From Chryseobacterium camelliae (lineage in GTDB: Bacteria > Bacteroidota > Bacteroidia > Flavobacteriales > Weeksellaceae), in contig NZ_CP022986.1 in assembly GCF_002770595.1 (NCBI RefSeq), positions 2,852,001 to 2,916,000 of the forward strand: DNA of 64,000 nt, read 5' to 3'. The translations under genes and the position numbers were made by a program. Below, piece by piece: positions 29,583-37,767 of this stretch. Position 1 is the first letter of the stretch. Every line of letters begins with the position of its first letter. Under the pieces are notes generated by a model. That model saw only the letters and a program-made list of their open reading frames with translations, was not told where the DNA came from and did no database searches.

Positions 29583-32153
29583 ATGAAGAAATGGGGTAAA
29601 AAGCTGCTTGTTGTTTTAGGAATTCTGTTTCTGATTATTCTTATGGGTAATTTCGGACTGAACATATGGCTTAAAAGAAGCCTTCCCGGATACATCAGCA
29701 AAAATACCGATTACAAAGTTTCCTATAAGAAACTGGATGTGGACCTGCTGACCGGGAATATATTTTCCGCCGGAATTTCCATCAATAATAAAAATCCCCT
29801 GAATACCGACGTTATAGGCCTTCAGGGGACTATCGATACACTAAAGATCAGCCGTTTCGGAATCTATGATGCGGTTTTCAACAAGCAGATCAGCTCATCA
29901 GACCTCCTTCTTGCCCACCCGCGGCTTAATGTCATCCTTGCGAAACCGGTCAGCCGGAAAACCGGAAAAAAAAGCAACCCTGTCGTTTTTGAAAATATCA
30001 GGATCAATCAGGGAGATATTACCATTTTTAAGCATACCCGGCAGAAATACCTGGCAGTGAAGGATCTTGATTTAGCTGTGAATAATCTCCGGATGACTGA
30101 AAAGTCGGTAGAAAATCAGCTTCCTCTTGTATTTGACCAATACAGGATCCGGGGCAAAAACCTGTTTTTCAGGCCGGATAATAAGTATGTCCTGAAGATA
30201 AATACCATAAGCACTTCGGAAGGATTAATGACGCTGGAAGGGTTGAGGCTGATCCCGCTTCTGACTTTCCCCCAGTTCAAAAGATTTTATCCCCGTCAGA
30301 CAAAACTCTACCAATGCACTATTCCTAAAGTGGAATTTAAGGATGTGCTGCTCAGGAAAAATAAAATATCACTGGCCAATGCTGTTTTCCAAAGCCCGGA
30401 ACTTTTAATGTATACGACCGATGCGCAGCCTCAGAAGTCCGATAAGCCATTTGGTTTCGAAATCAGCCTCAATGCTGTAAAACTTGTCAATGCCAGAATA
30501 AAGATCACAAAGCCCGATGGCAGCCGTCTGGTGTCTGCCGGCACCCTGAATGTGAACATCAACCAGCTGACCCTTGACAAAGAAACATCAAAAGAGGTCA
30601 TTCCCGTAGGTTATAAAAACTTTACGGTTTCAGGAAGGGATATCGTGTATTCCGGTCCTAAAGATTTTACAGTGGGCAGTCTTGCGCTGAACCCGAAAAG
30701 CGGAGAACTGAGGAATGTTTCTGTAGCTGATCCGGCTACAGGTAAAGAACCATCGAACCTCTTGGTTGACCGCCTTGCTTTTACCCTGAACAAGTGGGAA
30801 TTTATTGAGCGCAAGCTAAGCCTTGATATCAAGGAAATTCTGGTAGATAATGCTAAGGGAGGCATACGGACAGCTGAAACTACTCCAAACAAAAAATCAG
30901 GGGACGGCGGGATTCATTTTCCGGTCCTGGTCAGGAAAATCCTGATCAGGGATTCTGATATTGGTTATGAAAAAAATAATCAGCCTCTGGCCGTTACCAA
31001 TCTGAATGCATCCGTAAACGGGCTTCAGCTGGACCGGTTATCCGGAAATCCGGGGATGGCCGTAAGCATGAAAGATTACCGGATCACTGCCGGAACATTT
31101 TCTTACCGGACCCGGTTTTACCACATGACTGCCAGTGCATCTGAGTTCAGTCAGAATAAGATCAGCATCAGCCAGTTTGCGATGAAACCGGTAGTTTCGA
31201 GAGCGCAGTTCATCCGGATGATACCCGTGGAAAGTGATTTATACGATATCAGTGTACGGCAGATCACGGCTGACGGAAGCTGGGATTTCTTTTCCGGGAA
31301 AAAGTTTATCAATGCCTCCCATGTAACGGTCAGTTCAGCAGATGCCAATATTTTCAGGAGTAAGATCCCGAAAGATGATCCCAAGGAAAAAGCATTGTAT
31401 TCCAGGATGCTCAGGACCATTAAAATTCCCCTGTATGTAAAGAATCTTGATCTTAAAAATTCAAGACTCGTTTACGAAGAAGATACACCTGAAAGTGAAG
31501 GCCCCGGAAAGCTGACCTTTGGCAGTTTTAATATGAATGTTAAAAACCTGAATTCTGCCAGGATGCAGGGAAAGCCTACACGTGTCGACATTAAAATAGG
31601 CTGTTCTTTCATGAACCTGGCCCCTTTATCGGTCAACTGGAGTTTTGATGTGGCTGATCAGAAAGACCGGTTTACTATTTCAGGAAAAACCGTTAATCTC
31701 CCTGCCGCAGGGATCAACCCTTTCATCAGACCTTACCTGCATGTAACCGCTACAGGAACCATCCAGGAAATGCTGTTTAACTTCAAAGGAGATCCAACAG
31801 GGCTCGGTGGTGCTTTCAATCTTAAACACAAGGACGTTAAGGTGACGATCCTGAATAAAGACAGCAGGCAGAAAAAAGGGCTGCTTACGGCCATTGCAAA
31901 TCTTTTTGTTAAATCCGACTCAGAAAAGCTTCCGCAGGATGTAACCATAGAAGATGTAGAACGGGACCCTACCAAGTCATTTTTTAATCTTTTCTGGAAA
32001 GGAATTGAGCAGGGCCTGAAGAGGACACTGATCGGGATTGCCGGCGGAAAAGAAGAGCCGGTGAGTGTGACGACCCAGCCTGCTAAAAATGTGGATAAGA
32101 AAGTAAAGCAAGCTACCGGGAAAAAGCCCGGCCCGGAAAAAGCTGCGAAATAA
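29583..32153 (+). CDS. AsmA/DUF748-like envelope protein
   Basis: An 856-residue protein with a single N-terminal membrane helix (residues 8-30) and then a very long periplasmic region rich in beta strands, matching the AsmA/TamB/DUF748 type of bridge-like protein. Repeated short blocks with L-N-V, V-x-V-x-x-L-x-L and Y-x-V-x-Y-K-x-L-D-V (TDYKVSYKKLDVDLLTG at the start) are typical. AsmA-like proteins are thought to carry phospholipids between the membranes; here this is inference from architecture. The C-terminal end is a Lys-rich tail. Confidence 0.75.
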   Translation: MKKWGKKLLVVLGILFLIILMGNFGLNIWLKRSLPGYISKNTDYKVSYKKLDVDLLTGNIFSAGISINNKNPLNTDVIGLQGTIDTLKISRFGIYDAVFNKQISSSDLLLAHPRLNVILAKPVSRKTGKKSNPVVFENIRINQGDITIFKHTRQKYLAVKDLDLAVNNLRMTEKSVENQLPLVFDQYRIRGKNLFFRPDNKYVLKINTISTSEGLMTLEGLRLIPLLTFPQFKRFYPRQTKLYQCTIPKVEFKDVLLRKNKISLANAVFQSPELLMYTTDAQPQKSDKPFGFEISLNAVKLVNARIKITKPDGSRLVSAGTLNVNINQLTLDKETSKEVIPVGYKNFTVSGRDIVYSGPKDFTVGSLALNPKSGELRNVSVADPATGKEPSNLLVDRLAFTLNKWEFIERKLSLDIKEILVDNAKGGIRTAETTPNKKSGDGGIHFPVLVRKILIRDSDIGYEKNNQPLAVTNLNASVNGLQLDRLSGNPGMAVSMKDYRITAGTFSYRTRFYHMTASASEFSQNKISISQFAMKPVVSRAQFIRMIPVESDLYDISVRQITADGSWDFFSGKKFINASHVTVSSADANIFRSKIPKDDPKEKALYSRMLRTIKIPLYVKNLDLKNSRLVYEEDTPESEGPGKLTFGSFNMNVKNLNSARMQGKPTRVDIKIGCSFMNLAPLSVNWSFDVADQKDRFTISGKTVNLPAAGINPFIRPYLHVTATGTIQEMLFNFKGDPTGLGGAFNLKHKDVKVTILNKDSRQKKGLLTAIANLFVKSDSEKLPQDVTIEDVERDPTKSFFNLFWKGIEQGLKRTLIGIAGGKEEPVSVTTQPAKNVDKKVKQATGKKPGPEKAAK

Positions 32154-32167
32154 AAAAGACATAAAAT

Positions 32168-32194
32168 AACCCGGTACTTTTTAAGTGCCGGGTT
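32168..32194. terminator. Bidirectional hairpin between convergent genes
   Basis: Stem of 12 bp with one wobble (32168-32179 with 32183-32194, loop TTT). It separates the AsmA-like gene (plus) from the 32200 gene (minus); the T-tracts are weak on both sides. Confidence 0.65.
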
Positions 32195-32199
32195 CATAT

Positions 32200-32547
32200 T
32201 TACAGGGTGAATTCTTCGTCTTCCTTAATTGGGATTTCCCTTAAGAATTTATCGAACTCATCACCGGGATAATTGCTGTCTGCCCCGTAAGAATCGATAA
32301 TCATGCCCAGGTTTCCTTCCGTATCCTTAACCACATACAATGCTACATTATCTGCCGGATTACTGTCACCTTCAAAACGGTAGGTTCTAAGGATACATAA
32401 ATCTGCCGGCTGATAGCTTCTTCCGGAGTTTTCAAGGGTCATGATACCCTCTTCATTCATCCTGAACTCTCTCTTAATTCCTCTCTGGGATATCTTTGTC
32501 ATTACCTGACTTAAGGTTGTCATTTCTTCAGAACTATACATAATCAA
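32200..32547 (-). CDS. Small conserved acidic protein (often mislabelled PRPP synthetase-like)
   Basis: A 115-residue soluble protein: helical N-terminus (TTLSQVMTKISQRGIKREFRM), then LRTYRFEGDSNPADNVALYVV and GMIIDSYGADSNY. The pattern R-F-E-G-x-x-[DN]-P-x-D matches a short Bacteroidetes family that databases have labelled phosphoribosylpyrophosphate synthetase without the enzyme's motifs. I see no PRPP-binding signature and treat it as function unknown. Starts at codon 1 or 3 (both Met) are possible. Confidence 0.7.
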   Translation of the reverse strand: MIMYSSEEMTTLSQVMTKISQRGIKREFRMNEEGIMTLENSGRSYQPADLCILRTYRFEGDSNPADNVALYVVKDTEGNLGMIIDSYGADSNYPGDEFDKFLREIPIKEDEEFTL

Positions 32548-32710
32548 TAATTTTCATGGTTACTACAATAATTGAACCATTGGTAACAGTTTAAAGCGGG
32601 ATCCGAAGAATGATATTTATCGTATCAATAGCGCAATATTAACAAAATTTAGAATTTCAGAGCTTCGGATAGGTATACTTTTTGTAATAGGTATGTAAAA
32701 TCAGATTCAT

Positions 32711-32905
32711 ATGAAAAAAGAGGTAGGCGTATTACTGGCAGGGGGAGTTGGACTTTTAGCCGTATTAAGTATCATAGGCATAAAAAAAATTTTATATAAA
32801 AAAGATAAAAAGTACAGTGATTATTATTCAGATTATCACAGGCACTTTAGCAATGATCCATCAGAAGATGATGACCATGGCATTGAATTTTACGCATTGA
32901 AATAG
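32711..32905 (+). CDS. Small single-pass membrane protein
   Basis: A 64-residue protein, MKKEVGVLLAGGVGLLAVLS..., with one N-terminal membrane helix (about residues 5-25), a Lys-rich stretch and a polar acidic tail with SEDDDHGIEFYA. It has its own terminator downstream (32942-32968). I do not recognise a family. Confidence 0.6.
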   Translation: MKKEVGVLLAGGVGLLAVLSIIGIKKILYKKDKKYSDYYSDYHRHFSNDPSEDDDHGIEFYALK

Positions 32906-32941
32906 AAGTAGTATTAATATATCGTATGTTAAACGAACAGG

Positions 32942-32968
32942 CCGGTGCTTTCAAGTGCCGGTTTTTTT
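32942..32968 (+). terminator. Intrinsic terminator after the 64-residue gene
   Basis: Nine-bp stem with two G-U pairs (32942-32950 with 32953-32961) followed by seven T on the plus strand, about 36 nt after the stop codon and before the radical SAM gene. Confidence 0.8.
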
Positions 32969-33031
32969 GTGGAAAACTTTAAGGGTGAAAATACGATGAG
33001 AATACCGGATACGTTTTAACTTTACATCATC

Positions 33032-34078
33032 ATGGAGCACAGGGACATTATTAAAGGACAGGGAGCGCAGCGGAATGTAGTCAATCGTTTCGACCGCTAT
33101 ACCTTTGACCCTGAGGAAGAAGATCTGGACGTGATCAAGACTTCTTTCACCGAAGTATTTCCGAAGACCATCGTTAATAAGGTCAAAAGTGATGACCTGC
33201 CGATGGAATATTCCATGAATCCGTATCAGGGTTGCGAACATGGCTGTTCGTATTGTTTTGCCAGGCCTACCCATGAATATTGGGGGTACAGCGCCGGAGT
33301 GGATTTTGAAAGAAAAATCATGGTGAAGAAAAATGCCCCTGAGCTGCTTGAACAGCTTTTCAGAAAGAGAGGGTATCAGCCGACTCCCATTCTGATGTCC
33401 GGGAATACAGACTGCTACCAGCCTGCGGAACGGCAGTTTGAAATCACCAGAAAACTGCTCAAAGTATGCCTGGACTATCGCCATCCGGTACATATACTTA
33501 CAAAAAATGCCCTTGTTTTACGGGATATCGATATCTTAAAGCCGATGGCAGAACAGAACCTGGTTTCGGTTTCTTTAAGCATTCCCACAATTAATGAAGA
33601 ACTTCGAAGAACGATGGAACCCCGCACAAGTTCTGCGGCTAATAAACTGAAGGCAATATCCCTACTGGCTGAAAACCATATTCCGGTGAATGTTATGGTT
33701 GCCCCGATTATTCCCGGGCTGAACAGTGACGAGCCTTTGAGCATCCTGAAAGCCATTTCGGAAGCGGGTGCCCAAAATTTCGGATACACGCTGGTGAGGC
33801 TGAATGACTCGGTGGAACCGGTCTTCGTTAAATGGATTGAATCTGCCTTTCCGGACCGTGCCCGGAAGGTCCTGAATCTCATCCGTTCCATGCGGGGAGG
33901 TAAATTGGGTGAAAAAAAATATTTTGACCGGCAGAAAGGGGAGGGCAATATTGCAGAGATGATCCACAATACATTCAAAATAGGACGGAAAAAGTTTTTC
34001 GACGGAAAGGAATTTCCCAAGCTTTCCACGGGCGGGTTTACCGGTGCGAAAGATCAGCAGCTTAGGCTGTTTGATTGA
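33032..34078 (+). CDS. PA0069-type radical SAM protein
   Basis: A 348-residue protein with the [4Fe-4S] radical SAM motif C68-x3-C72-x2-C75 (GCEHGCSYCFARPTHEYWGY), preceded by MNPYQG. The HEYWG and PTIN...RRTMEPRTSSA blocks are typical of the SplB-related PA0069 group, whose substrate is not known. A conserved tail with a GRKKFFDGKEFP segment closes the protein. Preceded by the terminator of the 64-residue gene. Confident on family, not on function. Confidence 0.9.
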   Translation: MEHRDIIKGQGAQRNVVNRFDRYTFDPEEEDLDVIKTSFTEVFPKTIVNKVKSDDLPMEYSMNPYQGCEHGCSYCFARPTHEYWGYSAGVDFERKIMVKKNAPELLEQLFRKRGYQPTPILMSGNTDCYQPAERQFEITRKLLKVCLDYRHPVHILTKNALVLRDIDILKPMAEQNLVSVSLSIPTINEELRRTMEPRTSSAANKLKAISLLAENHIPVNVMVAPIIPGLNSDEPLSILKAISEAGAQNFGYTLVRLNDSVEPVFVKWIESAFPDRARKVLNLIRSMRGGKLGEKKYFDRQKGEGNIAEMIHNTFKIGRKKFFDGKEFPKLSTGGFTGAKDQQLRLFD

Positions 34079-34098
34079 TGTTTGTCCTGCTTAGCTTC

Positions 34099-34836
34099 CT
34101 AGAAAAAGTAATAGGTAAATCGTAAACTTGGATAATAAATAGTACCCAGATAATTTAACTGATGCACATAGCTTTTACCGCTGTAGTTCCAGGTGTATTG
34201 ATAATGGGATTCTTTAGACTGGATTTTCTGGACAGGAATATTGATGGATAATCCAAGGTCATATTGGCTCCTCGGGCCAAAATTCAGACCAAATCCAATA
34301 TTAGTGCTTATGGTATAGCTTTTTTCCCCCAGGTTGGTATTGTAAAAATTCTCAAAGTAAATTGTTTCTTTTATGCCTTCCTGAGCTTCTCCGTTCCCTT
34401 CATTATAGCTCATGACATTATTGTTATAATCTGCACCGACACTGGCTTCAATATAGACTGAACCTGTATTCACAGGAAATAATCTTCTGTATCCTACGTA
34501 TAATGAAATGCAGTCGTATTTCTGGCCAACCGTTTCTTTGTTCGTAAACGGAATTTCCGTTTCATTGATATTATACTGATATTCTATCTTTTTCCTTGTA
34601 TAGAGCAGATCTGCAAATAGTTTGTTTTCTTCATCCAGGTTTTTAGAAAGCCTTGCCCCGAGATAGAGTGATAAAGGTGTATTAGGTTTAAAATGGCTTT
34701 TATCGGTTGACTGTGAATTTCTATACACATTGGCTCCCGAACCAACGGTAAGTCCTAAGGAATAGCTGGATTGAGCATAAAAATTTCCGGTGAAAAGGAG
34801 CAAAGATAATAGAAGAGTATTTAAAAGTACTTTCAT
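34099..34836 (-). CDS. Outer membrane beta-barrel protein
   Basis: About 245 residues from the ATG at 34836, where a signal peptide begins (MKVLLNTLLLSLLLFTGNFYAQ); an earlier start at 34869 would put 11 residues ahead of it. The remainder alternates in the way of an eight- to ten-stranded barrel and ends LGTIYYPSLRFTYYFF, with a terminal aromatic residue for BAM recognition. The family resembles the PorT/OmpW-like barrels of Bacteroidetes. It is 52 nt after the T9SS-sorted gene and may be cotranscribed with it. Confidence 0.75.
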   Translation of the reverse strand: MKVLLNTLLLSLLLFTGNFYAQSSYSLGLTVGSGANVYRNSQSTDKSHFKPNTPLSLYLGARLSKNLDEENKLFADLLYTRKKIEYQYNINETEIPFTNKETVGQKYDCISLYVGYRRLFPVNTGSVYIEASVGADYNNNVMSYNEGNGEAQEGIKETIYFENFYNTNLGEKSYTISTNIGFGLNFGPRSQYDLGLSINIPVQKIQSKESHYQYTWNYSGKSYVHQLNYLGTIYYPSLRFTYYFF

Positions 34837-34888
34837 ATTCTGTTTGATTAAAGACTTCCTGCATATCATGCAGGAAGTCTGTTTGATG

Positions 34889-35950
34889 TTAGTCTTTGAT
34901 TATTTTTTTGCTCAGCCTTTTGCCGTTACTGTCTATAAGTATGAAATACTCTCCTTTTGGAAGGGAAGAAAGATCAATCTTTAACGATTTTGAGTTTCCT
35001 CTGTTAACCTGACCGTTATATACATCCTTCACTTTTTTTCCTGAGAAGTTGTAGATCTGGATGTTGGTATTTCCTTCTGAAAGGTTGTTCGAGAAATCTA
35101 TAGTAATGAAATCAGAAGTAGGATTCGGATATACATTAAATTGATATTCATTTTTAGCAACAGCCAGATCGGTATTGTCTGACATTTTAGCAGCATTGGC
35201 TTTAGTATCCGGTGCACCGTCGCCCTCAATCTGTACAGATACCTCATCTAATGAGATGCTCTGGTCTACTGGAAACTTTAACGTAAGCCCGGTTATGACC
35301 ACATAGATTTCATCTCCGGTATTCACGACTTCAAATTTGGATTTAATTTCCTCTGTAACCAGCTCTCCTTTAAATATCAAACCGTTATCCGTTACTTTTA
35401 CAGTGATCTGATGCAGGATTTCCGAATCATCCATGGTTTCATCCTCAATGAAATTCACAGTGTCATCAGTTGGCTTCCAGATTGAAAAACGAAGATCCGA
35501 ATAAAAACCATTGTTCTTTTTCAGTCTTATTTTTCCGTTAATATTAGGAATTGCCACAGCATGGGAATCTTCATCAAAGATAGATGGTGCAGCCTTGATT
35601 TCAGATTCTTCAATAGTCTCTTCAGCCTCTTCTGTCTGAGGTAAGAAAAACTCGTCAAACAGGCTGATCACTTCTCCTCTGGAGCAGATTCTCTTATTAA
35701 CACCGCCTTGTGCCCAGATCCCGTTATCTCCACGGGAAGCTTTTTGCCAGGCACAGTTTTTAATTTTTTCGGCATACGCATATCCGCAGTTACCGGTTGT
35801 CTGGGAAGCAAACAGCCCTGTAAAAACCCTTGCTGTCGCATGGTATTTTTTGTTCCACCATTTGCAGTTTTTTCTTTCTGATGTGCTCCAGCCGGCGTAG
35901 ATGCTACTGGAAAATACCAGTATAAAAAAAATGGAGATTAGTTTTTTCAT
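34889..35950 (-). CDS. Secreted protein with type IX secretion sorting domain
   Basis: A 353-residue exported protein: signal peptide MKKLISIFFILVFSSSIYAG, an N-terminal Cys-containing segment (RKNCKWWNKKYHATARVFTG, then TGNCGYAYAEKIKNCAW), an acidic linker with EEAEETIEESE, a beta-rich middle and a C-terminal type A sorting domain of about 80 residues (YPNPTSDFITIDF, then PKGEYFILIDSNGKRLSKKIIKD). The sorting domain sends it through the outer membrane via the T9SS, after which it is usually cut off. Central function unknown. Confidence 0.85.
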   Translation of the reverse strand: MKKLISIFFILVFSSSIYAGWSTSERKNCKWWNKKYHATARVFTGLFASQTTGNCGYAYAEKIKNCAWQKASRGDNGIWAQGGVNKRICSRGEVISLFDEFFLPQTEEAEETIEESEIKAAPSIFDEDSHAVAIPNINGKIRLKKNNGFYSDLRFSIWKPTDDTVNFIEDETMDDSEILHQITVKVTDNGLIFKGELVTEEIKSKFEVVNTGDEIYVVITGLTLKFPVDQSISLDEVSVQIEGDGAPDTKANAAKMSDNTDLAVAKNEYQFNVYPNPTSDFITIDFSNNLSEGNTNIQIYNFSGKKVKDVYNGQVNRGNSKSLKIDLSSLPKGEYFILIDSNGKRLSKKIIKD

Positions 35951-36403
35951 AAATTTTTGTAAAAGATAGCCTACTTTCAGTTTATTTTAAGTCGCTGTTT
36001 CGGTATGTCCGACTTATGAAAGAAAATTGGATACACTAAAATTAGTGGCATTTAACAATATTTCCTGTCAATAAATCTTCCGTTGCATAATTTCATGGTC
36101 ATTTAGTTTTTGTCAGAGATGGGTAGGTAAAGGCTATCCGTAAAATTCTGTCATTTCCAAATATAATTAATAATCCATTTCCAAAATGATTTTTAAAATA
36201 AAAAACGGTAATTTAATTTCAAAATATTGATAATTAAGTAATTAATTTTATTATTTTATCTCTTTAATGTGATTTTATAACCATTTAGATGCTCTTTTCA
36301 ATTGCTTTCAGGAGAACCGGATCTCTGTTTTTTGATTTAATTTCTACTTGTTCACCTTTCATCAGGTACTGTTATCAGAATCTCATATTGATGAATAATA
36401 AAT
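35951..36403. other. AT-rich intergenic stretch, no gene found
   Basis: About 450 nt between the T9SS-sorted gene and the terminator of the double-glycine peptide. One dyad TAAGTCG/CGACTTA (35988-35994 with 36010-36016) lies 40-65 nt upstream of the 35950 start and could be regulatory. The rest is AT-rich with no ORF above 40 codons, no repeat and no RNA that I recognise. Confidence 0.5.
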
Positions 36404-36428
36404 AAAAAACCGCTCCTCAGGAGCGGTT
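36404..36428 (-). terminator. Intrinsic terminator after the 53-residue peptide gene
   Basis: Perfect 8-bp GC-rich stem (36410-36417 with 36419-36426), followed on the minus strand by six T. It lies about 30 nt after the stop codon. Confidence 0.85.
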
Positions 36429-36455
36429 TCAGTATAAACTTTTTTGGATTTCAAA

Positions 36456-36617
36456 TTAGATGGAATTATCCGGGCATTTGAAGTCGTTACTGCATGTTGC
36501 ACAGATAAGGATATTCCCACATGCATACATGCATAATTCCGGCTCAGGAAGCGGCTTGATTCCTCCTCCTGAAATTCCTTTTAATTGGCCTTTGCTTAGT
36601 TTTTTTAAATTTTTCAT
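36456..36617 (-). CDS. Double-glycine leader peptide (bacteriocin-like/RiPP-type precursor)
   Basis: A 53-residue peptide with a conserved leader MKNLKKLSKGQLKGISGG followed by a Cys-rich core with five cysteines (C29, C33, C39, C42, C48). The leader closely matches that of the 58-residue peptide at 55358 (K-x-L-S-x-x-x-L-x-x-x-x-GG), so both belong to the double-glycine leader class that is exported by C39-peptidase ABC transporters. No transporter, modifying enzyme or immunity gene lies nearby. It has its own terminator. The true product may be a small secreted peptide. Confidence 0.75.
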   Translation of the reverse strand: MKNLKKLSKGQLKGISGGGIKPLPEPELCMYACGNILICATCSNDFKCPDNSI

Positions 36618-36731
36618 ACTGTTTTAATTAAAAATTTGATAGTTATGTAAATATAGATAAAAAACTAATTCATAAAACAGATGTGGTATCCTTTCTTTAA
36701 AAAACTTTTTCAACAACGAGCGAAGGTGTGA

Positions 36732-37682
36732 TTATTTCTTAATCAGTCCCAGTTCTATCAGCCTTTCGTGAAGGAATTCTCCGGCAGTAGTATCTTCAAA
36801 CAGCTTGGGATGCTTTTCATCCACACAGTTTTCAAGCGCATTCAGAGGCATGGAGCTTACCGGGTGCATGAAGAATGGGATGGAATATCTTGAAGTGCCC
36901 CATAATTCTCTCGGCGGATTGACCACGCGGTGAATGGTAGATTTCAGTTTATTGTTGGTATGCCGGGAAAGCATATCACCGACGTTGATCATCAGTTCAT
37001 CAGGTTCGGCAATAGCATCAATCCATTCCCCTTTATGATTCTGTACCTGGAGGCCTTTACCCTGGGCTCCCATTAAAAGGGTAATGAGGTTAATGTCCCC
37101 GTGTGCTGCTGCTCTTACCGCATCATCCGGCTCCTGGGTAATCGGCGGGTAATGGATAGGCCTTAAGATAGAATTGCCTTCCGCGATTTTATCATCAAAA
37201 TAAAATTCATCCAGACCGAGATGCAGGGCAAGTGCCCTCAATACATACTGTCCTGTTTTTTCAAGCATCTGATAGGCTTCTTTCCCAACCTTATTGAATT
37301 CAGGAAGTTCTTCTACGATAACGTTGTCAGGGTATTCGCTTTTGTATTTCGAGTCTTCGGATACATACTGGCCGAAATGCCAGAATTCTTTCAGGTCTCC
37401 TTTCTTGAAGCCTTTTGCGGTTTCTTTACCGAATCCTACATACCCTCTTTGTCCTCCGATCCCCGGGATCTCATACTTCTGTTTCGTTTCCGCAGGGAGT
37501 TCAAAAAAGTTTTTCACTTCTTTATAGAGTTCATCTACCAATTGGTCATCAAGAAAATGGCCTTTTAAGGCAACAAAACCAATTTCTTCATAAGCTTTTC
37601 CGATTTCATTTACAAATTTCTGTTTGCGTTCCGGGTCACCCGAAAGGAAATCACGCAGGTCTACACTAGGTATTTTGTCCAT
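36732..37682 (-). CDS. 2-oxoglutarate/Fe(II)-dependent oxygenase, IPNS-like
   Basis: A 316-residue cytosolic enzyme of the isopenicillin N synthase-like family: an N-terminal DIOX_N region (VDLRDFLSGDPERK... to GYVGFGKETAKG), then the 2OG-Fe core with iron ligands H-x-D (AAAHGDINLITLL) and the distal His in TIHRVVNPP, and the 2OG-binding R-x-S of TSRYSIPFF. Substrate not predictable. Monocistronic, divergent from menD. Confidence 0.88.
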   Translation of the reverse strand: MDKIPSVDLRDFLSGDPERKQKFVNEIGKAYEEIGFVALKGHFLDDQLVDELYKEVKNFFELPAETKQKYEIPGIGGQRGYVGFGKETAKGFKKGDLKEFWHFGQYVSEDSKYKSEYPDNVIVEELPEFNKVGKEAYQMLEKTGQYVLRALALHLGLDEFYFDDKIAEGNSILRPIHYPPITQEPDDAVRAAAHGDINLITLLMGAQGKGLQVQNHKGEWIDAIAEPDELMINVGDMLSRHTNNKLKSTIHRVVNPPRELWGTSRYSIPFFMHPVSSMPLNALENCVDEKHPKLFEDTTAGEFLHERLIELGLIKK

Positions 37683-37755
37683 TTTTAGAAATTTAACGAA
37701 CGGCTAAATTACATTTTTTTTGGCTTAAATGATTTTTAAATAGGTATATATAAAC

Positions 37756-37763
37756 TAAATTTG
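37756..37763 (+). promoter_or_regulatory. -7 box of menD, near-leaderless
   Basis: Plus-strand TAAATTTG, exact TAnnTTTG, ending 4 nt before the menD ATG at 37768. RNA would start at or next to the start codon, which suggests a leaderless messenger. Confidence 0.55.
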
Positions 37764-37767
37764 CCTT

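Noticed and set aside
32200..32547. PRPP synthetase
   Set aside because: The short acidic protein has no PRPP-binding motif; the name would be a mislabel.
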